Assembly: GCF_026339995.1 (NCBI RefSeq)
Contig: NZ_JAPEPT010000003.1
Span: 124,001-188,000 of the forward strand
DNA: 64,000 nucleotides
Direction: 5' to 3'
Origin: Streptomyces sp. NBC_01481
GTDB taxonomy: Bacteria > Actinomycetota > Actinomycetes > Streptomycetales > Streptomycetaceae
The first letter of the stretch is position 1. Each line of letters starts with the position of its first letter. A model generated the notes under the pieces. That model searched no databases, was not told the DNA's origin, and worked only from the letters and a program-made list of their open reading frames with translations. Below, piece after piece: positions 1 through 7,954 of the stretch. The position numbers and the translations under genes are program-made.

Positions 1-2547
1 GGCACCCAGCTGGGCGACAGCCTCGAACTCCGTGGTCTCACCGAGGGGTTCCGGACCGCCGCCGAGAGCGCGGGGACGCTGCAGCCGAGCCCCGGCGGGT
101 GCGCCCTCGGCTCGGTGAAGGCCAACATCGGGCACGCCGGCTGGGCCGCGGGAATCGCCGGATTCATCAAGGCCGTACAGGTCGCGTACACCGGTGTCGT
201 GCCGCCGCACCCGTCCTTCGAGCACCCCCGTGACCCGGGCGTCCTCGCCGACAGCCCCTTCCGAATCCCGAAGGAACCGTGGCCCATCGACGACGGCGAC
301 GGCTGGCACGTCCTGGTGAACTCGATGGGCCTCGGCGGCAGCAACGCCGCCGTGGTGCTCGCCCCGCCCCCCGCCCCCACCCGCCCCGCGGCCGAGCCCG
401 CCGACCGGACGCGCCTCGTCCTCTCTGCGCGCACGCGCACCGAACTGGACGCGCTGTCACGCCTGCTGGCCGACAGCCTGGACGCCGGTGCCCCAGCGGG
501 CGACGTGGCCCACACCCTGCGGGTCGGCCGCCGCTCCTTCGCCGAGCGCCGGGTCGTGACGGCGGCCCCGGACCGGCTCGCCGCCGCCCTGCGGCTGCCG
601 CGTCCGCCGCATGCGCGGACCGTGCGGGCCACGCCCGGCAAGGTCGTCCTGGTCGCGCCGGAGCACGGGGAGGCCGTACCGGCCAAGCCGCTCCTCGACC
701 ACTTGGTGAAGGCGTTCAACGGCCGGGCCGACGTGGTCACGGAGGCCCCCGCTGATCCGGCGCCGCACACCCGCCTCCTGTGGCTGTCGGCCGATGCCGC
801 CCCGGTCGGCGCCCACCTGCTCGTGCTCGGCCCGCAGGGCGTGCCGGAGCCGGACGCCCTGGACGAGGCCGTCACCACGGCGTGGCTCCACGGCGCCGAG
901 GTCGACTGGGCGTACCTCGCGCGGGGCGCCCGCGGACGGCGGCTCGCCCTGCCCACCTATCCGTACGAGCGGCGCCGCTACTGGGCCCTCGACCGCATCG
1001 ACGTACGGGCCGTCTCCGCCCCCGCCACTCCGGCAGGCACCGGCGGACCGGCGGCCGAAGGCCGTCCGGCGGGCGCCGACGTGACGGAGGAGACGCTCCT
1101 CGGCATCTGGGCCGAGCTGTTCGGCACCCCGGACATCGGCCTCGACGACGAGTTCGGCGCGCTCGGCGGGACCTCCCTGCTGTCGGTGAAGATGGGGCTG
1201 GAGGTCCACGCGCGGCTCGGCGTCCTGGTCAACCTGCACCGCGTCGGAGGGAGCCGGGCCACTGTGCGCAAGCTCGCGGCCACCGTGCGCGCCGGGCTGA
1301 AGGCCAAGGACGCGACGCCTGCCGACGGGGAGAACGCCGACGGCGAGATCGCGGACGGCGAGGGCGCACTCGTCGACGCCGATCTCGGGCTGTCGTTGGG
1401 AGAGGCGTCATCCGCCACCGCCCCGGGCACCGACGTCTTCCTCACGGGAGCCACCGGCTTCCTCGGCGCGTTCCTCCTGCACCAGCACCTCGCCGCGACG
1501 CAGCGCCGTGTGTACTGCCTGGTCCGTGCGGACAGCGAAGCCGAGGGCGAACGGCGTCTGCGGGAAGCCGCGGCCTCGTACGGGCTGCCCGAACCCGACC
1601 CCGAGCGGGTACGGGTGGTGACCGGTGACCTGCGCGACGTCGAAAAGGTCTGTGACGAATACCGCGACGGTGAACTGATGCGCCGTGTCGGGCACGTCAT
1701 GCACTGCGCCGCCCGGGTGGTGTTCACCGAGCCCTACAGCGAACTGCGCGACGACAACGTGGTGCCCACCCTCGGGCTGCTGCGCTGGGCGCGGCGTCAC
1801 GGCGTGCGGGAGTTCAACTTCGTCTCCTCGCTGGCGGCGACAGGAGCCGCGCTGGGGGCCGACGGCCGGACCCTGGAGACGCGGGAGCAGCCGCTCGATC
1901 CGGCCGCGGGCGGCTACGGCGTCGGCAAGTGGGTCTGCGAGCGGCTCCTGGAGCGCGCGGAGACGGACGGCATGCGCGTACGCGTGTTCCGGCCCGGCCT
2001 CATCCTGGGCTCGACCGTCACCGGAGCCTGCAACCCGAAGGACATGCTCTGGCGCATGCTGGCCGCCGGCCTCGCCACGGGGGTCCGTCCGCTGGACGAC
2101 AGGCCGATGCCGATGGCACCCGTCGACCTCGTGTCGCGGGCCGTCGTCGACCTCGCGTTCACGCCCGGCGCGGCCGGGCGGGCCTTCCACCTCGTGGCGC
2201 CCGAAGGTGTCAGCGCGCAGCGGCTGTTCGCGCTGCTTGGCGAGAGCGGACTGCCCACCGAGCCGCTGAGCCGATCCGACTGGCTCTCCGCGGTGGTCGA
2301 CCGGGCCCGTGCCTCGGACAACGAGGTGCTGAGCAGCATGGCGCTCTACGACCTCGCAGGACACGAGAGCGGCGACAGCGCCGTCGAAGCCGTGGCATGG
2401 CGACCCTGGCTGGCCGAGAGCGGCCACAGCCCGGAGCCCACCGGGGAGTTGCTGCGCACGGCGCTGCGGCACCTCGCCGGCAAGGACCCGGCCTATCTGG
2501 AACTACTCGGGAGCCGTGGCGCACCCGGACCCGATCGAAATGAGTGA
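1..2547 (+). CDS. Polyketide synthase C-terminal part: KS end, vestigial AT, ACP, thioester reductase (5' partial)
   Basis: The reading frame is open from base 1, so the gene begins upstream. The first residues (GTQLGD) are the end of the KS HGTGT motif and KANIGH follows, so the KS catalytic Cys lies outside the window. After the KS end (GLGGSN) come a KS-AT linker and directly the post-AT linker (LPTYPYERRRYW), with no AT active-site motif; the module is AT-less. A carrier domain with GGTSLLS (phosphopantetheine Ser near residue 392 counted from base 1) follows. The last ~370 residues are a thioester reductase domain: Rossmann motif GATGFLG and the SDR pair Tyr/Lys in YGVGK. This domain would release the chain from the carrier as an aldehyde or, after a second reduction, an alcohol, so this is probably the last module of the line. 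The stop overlaps the next gene by 8 bases. Confidence 0.9.
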   Translation, partial: GTQLGDSLELRGLTEGFRTAAESAGTLQPSPGGCALGSVKANIGHAGWAAGIAGFIKAVQVAYTGVVPPHPSFEHPRDPGVLADSPFRIPKEPWPIDDGDGWHVLVNSMGLGGSNAAVVLAPPPAPTRPAAEPADRTRLVLSARTRTELDALSRLLADSLDAGAPAGDVAHTLRVGRRSFAERRVVTAAPDRLAAALRLPRPPHARTVRATPGKVVLVAPEHGEAVPAKPLLDHLVKAFNGRADVVTEAPADPAPHTRLLWLSADAAPVGAHLLVLGPQGVPEPDALDEAVTTAWLHGAEVDWAYLARGARGRRLALPTYPYERRRYWALDRIDVRAVSAPATPAGTGGPAAEGRPAGADVTEETLLGIWAELFGTPDIGLDDEFGALGGTSLLSVKMGLEVHARLGVLVNLHRVGGSRATVRKLAATVRAGLKAKDATPADGENADGEIADGEGALVDADLGLSLGEASSATAPGTDVFLTGATGFLGAFLLHQHLAATQRRVYCLVRADSEAEGERRLREAAASYGLPEPDPERVRVVTGDLRDVEKVCDEYRDGELMRRVGHVMHCAARVVFTEPYSELRDDNVVPTLGLLRWARRHGVREFNFVSSLAATGAALGADGRTLETREQPLDPAAGGYGVGKWVCERLLERAETDGMRVRVFRPGLILGSTVTGACNPKDMLWRMLAAGLATGVRPLDDRPMPMAPVDLVSRAVVDLAFTPGAAGRAFHLVAPEGVSAQRLFALLGESGLPTEPLSRSDWLSAVVDRARASDNEVLSSMALYDLAGHESGDSAVEAVAWRPWLAESGHSPEPTGELLRTALRHLAGKDPAYLELLGSRGAPGPDRNE

Positions 2548-3412
2548 GGAAGACGTGACGGAACGACAGCAGACCGATCTGCTCGCCGTGCTGGGCGCGG
2601 GAGTCATGGGTGTGGGAATCGCCGCGCTCGCCCTCGGCCACGGCATTCCGGTGGTCCTCGTCGACGTGGACGCCGCCGCGGTGGAACGGGCCGCCGAAGC
2701 GGTGCCGCTGCGCATCCGCCAGGGGCAGCTCCTCGGCAAGCTGCCGCGCGGCACGACGCACCCCCGGCTGGTGACCACCACCTCCCTCGACGAGGTGAGG
2801 GAGGCCACGGTCGTCGTGGAAGCCGTGGTGGAACTGCCGGCGGTGAAGGCCAAGGTCCTCAGCGAGGTGTCCGAACTGGTGGCTCCCGGCACGCCGGTGG
2901 TGACCAACACCTCCGGCATCCCGGTCGACGAGCTCGCCGGGCACACCGCCCGCCCGGCCGACGTCCTCGGGGCGCACTTCATGAACCCGCCGTACCTGAT
3001 CCGCACCGTCGAGGTGATCAGGGGGCCGCGCACCTCCGAAGCCGCGCTCGGCCGGGCCCTGAAGCTGCTCACCGCCCTCGACCGGGAGTCGATCGTGGTG
3101 GGCGACGGCCCCGGCTTCGTGATCAACCGGATCCTCCAGCGGATGATCAACGAGTCCGCCCGGATCGTCGAGGAGGGCATCGCCTCCCACGAGGACGTCG
3201 ACTCCCTGTTCCAGGGCTGTCTCGGCCACACGACGGGTCCGCTCGCCACCGCGGACCTGATCGGCCTCGACAACGTCGTCGACAGTCTGCGGGTACTCCA
3301 CGAGCGCACCGGCGACGCCGGGTACGCGCCGTGCGACCTGCTGCTCAGCAAGGTCGCCGCGGGTGACTTCGGACGCAAGACGGGGCGTGGCTTCTATGCG
3401 TACGCACCCTGA
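2540..3412 (+). CDS. 3-hydroxyacyl-CoA dehydrogenase-like enzyme, FkbK family (hydroxymalonyl-ACP formation)
   Basis: About 290 residues with an N-terminal NAD-binding motif GAGVMGVGIA and the 3-hydroxyacyl-CoA dehydrogenase C-domain signature (GFVINRILQRMIN). FkbK-type enzymes oxidise the primary alcohol of glyceryl-ACP to the aldehyde stage on the way to hydroxymalonyl-ACP; FkbI then completes the oxidation. I chose the ATG that overlaps the end of the PKS gene, although an in-frame start lies 24 bases upstream. The FkbJ and FkbI homologues follow directly, which is the main support for this role over fatty-acid degradation. Confidence 0.88.
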   Translation: MSEEDVTERQQTDLLAVLGAGVMGVGIAALALGHGIPVVLVDVDAAAVERAAEAVPLRIRQGQLLGKLPRGTTHPRLVTTTSLDEVREATVVVEAVVELPAVKAKVLSEVSELVAPGTPVVTNTSGIPVDELAGHTARPADVLGAHFMNPPYLIRTVEVIRGPRTSEAALGRALKLLTALDRESIVVGDGPGFVINRILQRMINESARIVEEGIASHEDVDSLFQGCLGHTTGPLATADLIGLDNVVDSLRVLHERTGDAGYAPCDLLLSKVAAGDFGRKTGRGFYAYAP

Positions 3413-3461
3413 CCCGACCCGTCCGGACCCTGACCCGACCACCGCCGTCCCTTCGGGACCC

Positions 3462-3773
3462 ATGACCGAGAGGCCTCTGATCACCGTGTCCACCACCTCT
3501 TCCGCCCAGCCGACCGCCGCCGAGATCGAGGCCGCGCTGCTCTCCTTCCTGGAGGGCCGAGTGAAGGTGCCGGTGGCCCCCGACGCCGACCTGTTCGCCT
3601 CCGGGGCGATCACCTCTCTGTTCTCCCTCGAACTGGTCGTCCACGTGGAGACGGTGTACGGCGTGGCGGTCCAGGGGGACGAGCTGCGGATGGACAACTT
3701 CCGCAGCGTGCGGGCCATGGTGGCGCTCATCGAGCGGCTGCGGTCCGGGATACGGGACGGGGCCCGCTCGTGA
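3462..3773 (+). CDS. Discrete acyl carrier protein, FkbJ family
   Basis: A carrier protein of about 103 residues lying between FkbK- and FkbI-like genes. The phosphopantetheine site reads GAITSLFSLEL, with Thr before the Ser where DSL is usual, as is common in this ACP group. It would hold the glyceryl, then hydroxymalonyl, unit while it is made. The start is uncertain: ATG at 3462 or GTG at 3486, both in frame. Its end overlaps the next gene by GTGA, so the two are translationally coupled. Confidence 0.85.
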   Translation: MTERPLITVSTTSSAQPTAAEIEAALLSFLEGRVKVPVAPDADLFASGAITSLFSLELVVHVETVYGVAVQGDELRMDNFRSVRAMVALIERLRSGIRDGARS

Positions 3774-4879
3774 ACGAGGCGATGGAGCAGGCGGCCGTCC
3801 TCGCCACCGGTCTCGCCGAGGGCATGGCCGAGGAGTGGGACCGCCGCGCCGAACTGCCGCGCGAGGTGATTCGTGAGCTCGGCGCCAAGGGCGTGCTCTG
3901 CGCCGACGTCCCCGAACACTTCGGCGGCCTCGGCCTGAGCAGTCTCGACAACGGGCAGCTGATCGTCGCCACGGGCGAGGTGTGCAGCTCCCTGCGCAGC
4001 ATCATGACGTCGCAGGGCATCGCCGCCTGGACCGTGTCCCGGTTCGGATCGGCCGAGCAGCAGGCGGACTTCCTGCCGCGCCTCACGTCCGGCGAAAGCG
4101 CGGGAGTGGCATTCAGCGAGCCGGGGGCCGGCAGCGACCTGGCCGCGATGGCCACCGAGATCACCCGGGACGGCGACTCGATCGTCGTCGACGGCGTGAA
4201 GACCTGGGTGACGGGCGCCCATTACGCGTCCCTGCTCGTGGTCTTCGGCCGGTACGGCAACGGGGCCGCCATGGCCGTGGTCCCGGCCGACGCCCCCGGA
4301 GTGAGCATCGAGCGCGTCCCCGACCCGCTCGGCTGCCGCGCGGCCGGGCACTCCACAGTGCGCCTCAGCGGCGTGCGGCTGCCCGCGGAGTACCTGCTCG
4401 GCGGTGCGGGGATGCCGGTGACCATGCTGGCGACGTCGGCGCTCACCCACGGCCGGATCTCCGTGGCCTGGGGCTGCGTCGGCATGCTGCGGGCCTGCCT
4501 GCGCGAGGTCGTACGCCACAGTGCCCGGCGGGAGACCTTCGGCAGCCCGCTCTCGCAGCACCAGCTGATCCGGCGTCATATCGCCGAGCTGCACGTGGGT
4601 GAGCGCACCGCGACCCACGCGTGTGAGCGCGCCAGCGCGGACTGGGACGCCAAGCGGCCGCAGCACACGTCGGCGGCAGTGCTCGCCAAGCACGTGGCCG
4701 CCGGGCAGGCGGCGCGCGGCGCGGCCAGCGCCGTGCAGGTGCTCGCGTCGGCGGGAGCCACGTCCTCGCACGTGGTGGCCCGCGCGTTCCGGGACGCCAA
4801 GCTGATGGAAATCATCGAAGGAAGCAACGAGATCAGCCAGCTGCTCCTGGCTGACGAGGCAATGACGGTGTGGGCATGA
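3770..4879 (+). CDS. Acyl-CoA (acyl-ACP) dehydrogenase, FkbI family
   Basis: 369 residues with the standard acyl-CoA dehydrogenase layout: helical N-domain, FAD-contact segment (FSEPGAGSDLAAM), beta domain, and C-terminal helices ending in IEGSNEISQLLLADE. In the methoxymalonyl/hydroxymalonyl pathway FkbI-type flavoenzymes oxidise the ACP-bound aldehyde to the carboxylate. The GTG start overlaps the stop of the carrier-protein gene. No FkbG-type O-methyltransferase is next to it, so the extender should stay as free hydroxymalonyl-ACP. Confidence 0.88.
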   Translation: MNEAMEQAAVLATGLAEGMAEEWDRRAELPREVIRELGAKGVLCADVPEHFGGLGLSSLDNGQLIVATGEVCSSLRSIMTSQGIAAWTVSRFGSAEQQADFLPRLTSGESAGVAFSEPGAGSDLAAMATEITRDGDSIVVDGVKTWVTGAHYASLLVVFGRYGNGAAMAVVPADAPGVSIERVPDPLGCRAAGHSTVRLSGVRLPAEYLLGGAGMPVTMLATSALTHGRISVAWGCVGMLRACLREVVRHSARRETFGSPLSQHQLIRRHIAELHVGERTATHACERASADWDAKRPQHTSAAVLAKHVAAGQAARGAASAVQVLASAGATSSHVVARAFRDAKLMEIIEGSNEISQLLLADEAMTVWA

Positions 4880-5862
4880 CGAAGCGCGACGGGTACGGCG
4901 ACGAGATCGGCCTGGGTGCCATCCACTGCCTGCTGCCGGACGAACGGACGAAGGTGGCCGAGCTGCCCGAGATGGGTCTGCTCGGCCACGAGGAAGCCGA
5001 GTTCGCTCGGGGCTCGGGCGTGGAGACCGTCGGCGTTTTCGACGGGCGCGCCACCGCGGGCCTCGCGGCCGAGGCCGTGCGCGGCCTCGGCCTGGCGGAC
5101 GCCGACCACCCGGATTTGCTGATCCTGGTCAGCCCCCGCTCCCCGGACGTGCTGCTCGGTTCGGACGTCGGCCAAGTGCAGGCCGAGGCCGGCCTGACCG
5201 GAGCGTTCTCCTTCACCGTGGACGGCCTCGGCTGCACCGGGTCCAGCGCGGCGTGGGCCCTGGCCCGCGACCTGATCGCAGCGGACCCGGGCCGCGACAG
5301 CGCGGTGATCGCCCACGCCAGCCGTCCCACGGGGGCCGACCGGGTGCGCTACCCGGTCACCGTGATCGGTGACGGCGCGTACGCCATGACCATGGTGCGC
5401 GGTGGCCGCCCGGTGCTGCGGGCCCACCGGATGGAGAGCGACGGCACCTTCCACGACCTCTTCCGCGTCGACTACAAGTCCGCCCCCTGGTACGAGTGGC
5501 GGGAGGAGTGCCAGTCGGCGGACCGCTACCGGTTCGAGCTGGCCCTGCACAGCCGGCAGCGCCTGGGCCGCCTGGTCGACGAGGTGCTCGCCGACGCGGG
5601 GATCGGCAAGCAGGACGTCGCCGCGACGCTGATGCAGAACGTCACCGCAGGGGCGTTCGACTTCTACGAGACCCTGCTCGGTCTACCCATCCACCCCGTC
5701 TGCCGACGCCATCTCACGGAGCTCGGCCACCTGGGGGCGATGGACGTCGTGCTCAACCTCCAACTGCTGCTCGCCGAGGGCGGACTGCGGCACGGCGATC
5801 ACGTGCTCGTCCTGAACAACAGCCCGGTCGCCGCCTGGGCCGCCACACTCTGGGAGATCTGA
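4876..5862 (+). CDS. KAS III (FabH)-like ketosynthase or acyltransferase with changed active-site residues
   Basis: About 328 residues of the thiolase fold. The nucleophile region DGLGCTGSSAAWALARDL keeps a Cys. The positions where FabH has the HQAN His and the GNTSAAS Asn read LMQNVTAGAFDF and LGHLGAMD, so the canonical His and Asn both appear to be replaced, with a His now in the second site. This resembles KAS III-like enzymes of natural-product clusters that transfer acyl groups rather than elongate, but the alignment is by eye. FabH-like, FkbH-like and ACP genes together also occur in tetronate clusters, so joining the C3 unit to another chain is a second possibility. The ATG overlaps the FkbI stop (ATGA). 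Confidence 0.82.
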   Translation: MTKRDGYGDEIGLGAIHCLLPDERTKVAELPEMGLLGHEEAEFARGSGVETVGVFDGRATAGLAAEAVRGLGLADADHPDLLILVSPRSPDVLLGSDVGQVQAEAGLTGAFSFTVDGLGCTGSSAAWALARDLIAADPGRDSAVIAHASRPTGADRVRYPVTVIGDGAYAMTMVRGGRPVLRAHRMESDGTFHDLFRVDYKSAPWYEWREECQSADRYRFELALHSRQRLGRLVDEVLADAGIGKQDVAATLMQNVTAGAFDFYETLLGLPIHPVCRRHLTELGHLGAMDVVLNLQLLLAEGGLRHGDHVLVLNNSPVAAWAATLWEI

Positions 5863-5864
5863 CC

Positions 5865-7943
5865 ATGTCGCAATCCGCAGCCGGGCCGACGCCGGCCGAA
5901 GCCGACCAGCCTCTGGTCAAGTGTCTGGTCTGGGACCTGGACAACACCCTGTGGCGAGGCACGATCCTCGAAGACGAAGAGGTCGAGCTGCCCGAGGAGA
6001 TCCGGCGCACCGTGGTGGAGCTGGACGCGCGGGGCATCCTGCAGTCCGTCGCCAGCCGCAACGACCACGACCTCGCCTGGGAGCGGCTGGAGAAGCTCGG
6101 GATGGCCGAGTACTTCGTCCTGCCCCAGATCGGCTGGGGCCGCAAGTCGGACTCCGTCCGCACCATCGCGAGCCGGCTCCAGTTCGCCGAGTCGGTCGTC
6201 GCCTTCATCGACGACCAGCCCACCGAGCGTGCCGAGGTGACCTATGAGCTGCCCGCCGTGCGGACCTACGAGGCCGAGCGCGCCACGGAGCTGACGGGGC
6301 TGCCGGAGTTCAGCCCCGCCCATGTCACCCAGGACGCGGCGAACCGCCGTGCGATGTACCAGGCCGGCTTCCAGCGCGAACAGGCCGAGCAGGAACACGT
6401 CGGATCCAGCGAGGAGTTCCTCAAGTCCCTCGACCTGCGCCTGGTCATCGAGCACGCGGGCGACGAGCATCTGGCCCGGGTCGAAGAGCTGACGCTGCGC
6501 ACGAGCCAGATGAACGCGACCGGCGTGCACTACTCGGACGCCGACCTGCGGGCTCTGCTCGCCGACCCGGACCACGACGTCCTCGTCATGAGCCTGACCG
6601 ACCGCTTCGGCAGCCACGGTGCCGTCGGCGTAATGCTGCTCGAGCGCGGCAAGGAGAGCTGGCGCCTCAAGCTCCTGGCCACGTCCTGCCGCGTGGTCTC
6701 CTTCGGCACCGGTGCCACGATCCTGCGCTGGCTCATGGCCCAGGCGCACCACGCCGGGGTGCACCTGACCGCCGACTTCCGCGCCACCGACCGCAACCGG
6801 ATCATGGAAGTGGCCTACAGGTTCGCCGGGTTCACCCAGCAGCCGTGCGTGGACTGCGGCCCGGCGGCCGGATCCGACGCGGCCGACGGCGCGGAAACCG
6901 GCATCCAGCGGCTCCATCTCGTACCCACCGCGCAGGACGTCTCGGCCACCATGCGGGTCAACGCCCCGACGCTCGGCGCCGACCGGATCCACTCCGTGCA
7001 CGAGTGCTACGGCTACCGCGTGGAATGCTCGTACGACGTCGCCGCGCGCGGCGTGGTGCGGGACTTCTTCGGCCCGGCCGTGGCCGATGACGCCCTGACC
7101 GGGGCCCACAGCCGCACCGTGCGGCTCGGCTTCTCGGTGCAGGACGGGCCGTCTGCCGAACCCGTGAACCCGCCGCACAACCTGGACGTGATGACGGGCG
7201 ACCCCATCGTGATCGACACGGCCAGCTCCCGCTGCGTGTTCGACCCGACGAGCGCCTCGGGTGAACTCACCCTGGCCCGGGCCGACCTGGAGAGCTCCGC
7301 CGTGTGGGGCAGGTGGATCCTCGAGCGCCTCTTCCTGTACCTCGTCTGCCGCTCCCCGCGCAGTTACCCGCTGCACGCAGGGGCCATCGAGGCCGAAGGG
7401 CGGGTCGCCGTCCTGACGGCCGCCGCGGGCGTGGGCAAGTCGACGTTCACGTACTGGGCGCTGCACCGCGGGGCGCGCCTGGTGGGCGAGGACATCCTGG
7501 CCAGGAACATGGACGAGCCCGGCGGTGCGGTGTGGGGCTACCCGCGCGCCCTGTACCTGACCCCCGAGATGATCGCCCGCAGCACGGCGCTCCAGGACGC
7601 GATTGCCGCCCCGATCGAGAACGGCGCCAAGTGCCGGGTCACCGTCCCCGCGGCACTGGAGGACCGGCTGCTGTCGCGGGCCCGCCCCTCCTGCCTGGTC
7701 TTCCTGGTCAGGGGCGAGGGCGGTGCACCGCGCGAGCTGGACATCGAAGAGGCCCTCGACCGCTGCCGCGAGGACTACGCCACCGCGAAGAGCGCCGAAG
7801 GCGTCGCCGCGGTGGAGGAGGACCTCAGGGAGCTCCTGGCGGGGCTGCCGCTGTGGGAGTTCGAGGTCTCCGGCGACCTGGACGAGAGCTACGACAGGCT
7901 GCACGCGGCCCTCGTCGCCCTGCCGACGAAGTCCGCCGAGTGA
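5865..7943 (+). CDS. FkbH-like glyceryl-ACP synthase fused to an HPr-kinase-like P-loop domain
   Basis: 692 residues. Residues ~15-350 are FkbH-like: the HAD motif WDLDNTLW (D24, D26) and a following GNAT-like part (LLATSCRVVSFGTGA). FkbH enzymes dephosphorylate 1,3-bisphosphoglycerate-derived glycerate and load it on the ACP. Usual FkbH proteins are ~360 residues; this one carries ~340 more. The extension has the HprK layout: LHAGA before the P-loop, Walker A AAAGVGKST (K525), then LVGEDILAR. It is clearly paralogous to the whole free-standing kinase-like protein at 13370 (shared YGY, VWGRW and WGYPR blocks). GGGAGA precedes the ATG. The FkbH role is secure; kinase activity and substrate are unknown. 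Confidence 0.88.
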   Translation: MSQSAAGPTPAEADQPLVKCLVWDLDNTLWRGTILEDEEVELPEEIRRTVVELDARGILQSVASRNDHDLAWERLEKLGMAEYFVLPQIGWGRKSDSVRTIASRLQFAESVVAFIDDQPTERAEVTYELPAVRTYEAERATELTGLPEFSPAHVTQDAANRRAMYQAGFQREQAEQEHVGSSEEFLKSLDLRLVIEHAGDEHLARVEELTLRTSQMNATGVHYSDADLRALLADPDHDVLVMSLTDRFGSHGAVGVMLLERGKESWRLKLLATSCRVVSFGTGATILRWLMAQAHHAGVHLTADFRATDRNRIMEVAYRFAGFTQQPCVDCGPAAGSDAADGAETGIQRLHLVPTAQDVSATMRVNAPTLGADRIHSVHECYGYRVECSYDVAARGVVRDFFGPAVADDALTGAHSRTVRLGFSVQDGPSAEPVNPPHNLDVMTGDPIVIDTASSRCVFDPTSASGELTLARADLESSAVWGRWILERLFLYLVCRSPRSYPLHAGAIEAEGRVAVLTAAAGVGKSTFTYWALHRGARLVGEDILARNMDEPGGAVWGYPRALYLTPEMIARSTALQDAIAAPIENGAKCRVTVPAALEDRLLSRARPSCLVFLVRGEGGAPRELDIEEALDRCREDYATAKSAEGVAAVEEDLRELLAGLPLWEFEVSGDLDESYDRLHAALVALPTKSAE

Positions 7944-7954
7944 CCAGGAGAACC

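Noticed and set aside
2210..4771. Long minus-strand open frame (853 codons) across several plus-strand genes
   Set aside because: Low-complexity Arg/Gly/His-rich translation with no domain, opposite well-supported genes; a high-GC shadow frame.
4876..7943. Tetronate biosynthesis (FabH-like + FkbH + ACP)
   Set aside because: FkbI and FkbK homologues are also present and point to hydroxymalonyl-ACP; the tetronate acetyltransferase/eliminase pair is not seen. Kept only as an alternative.
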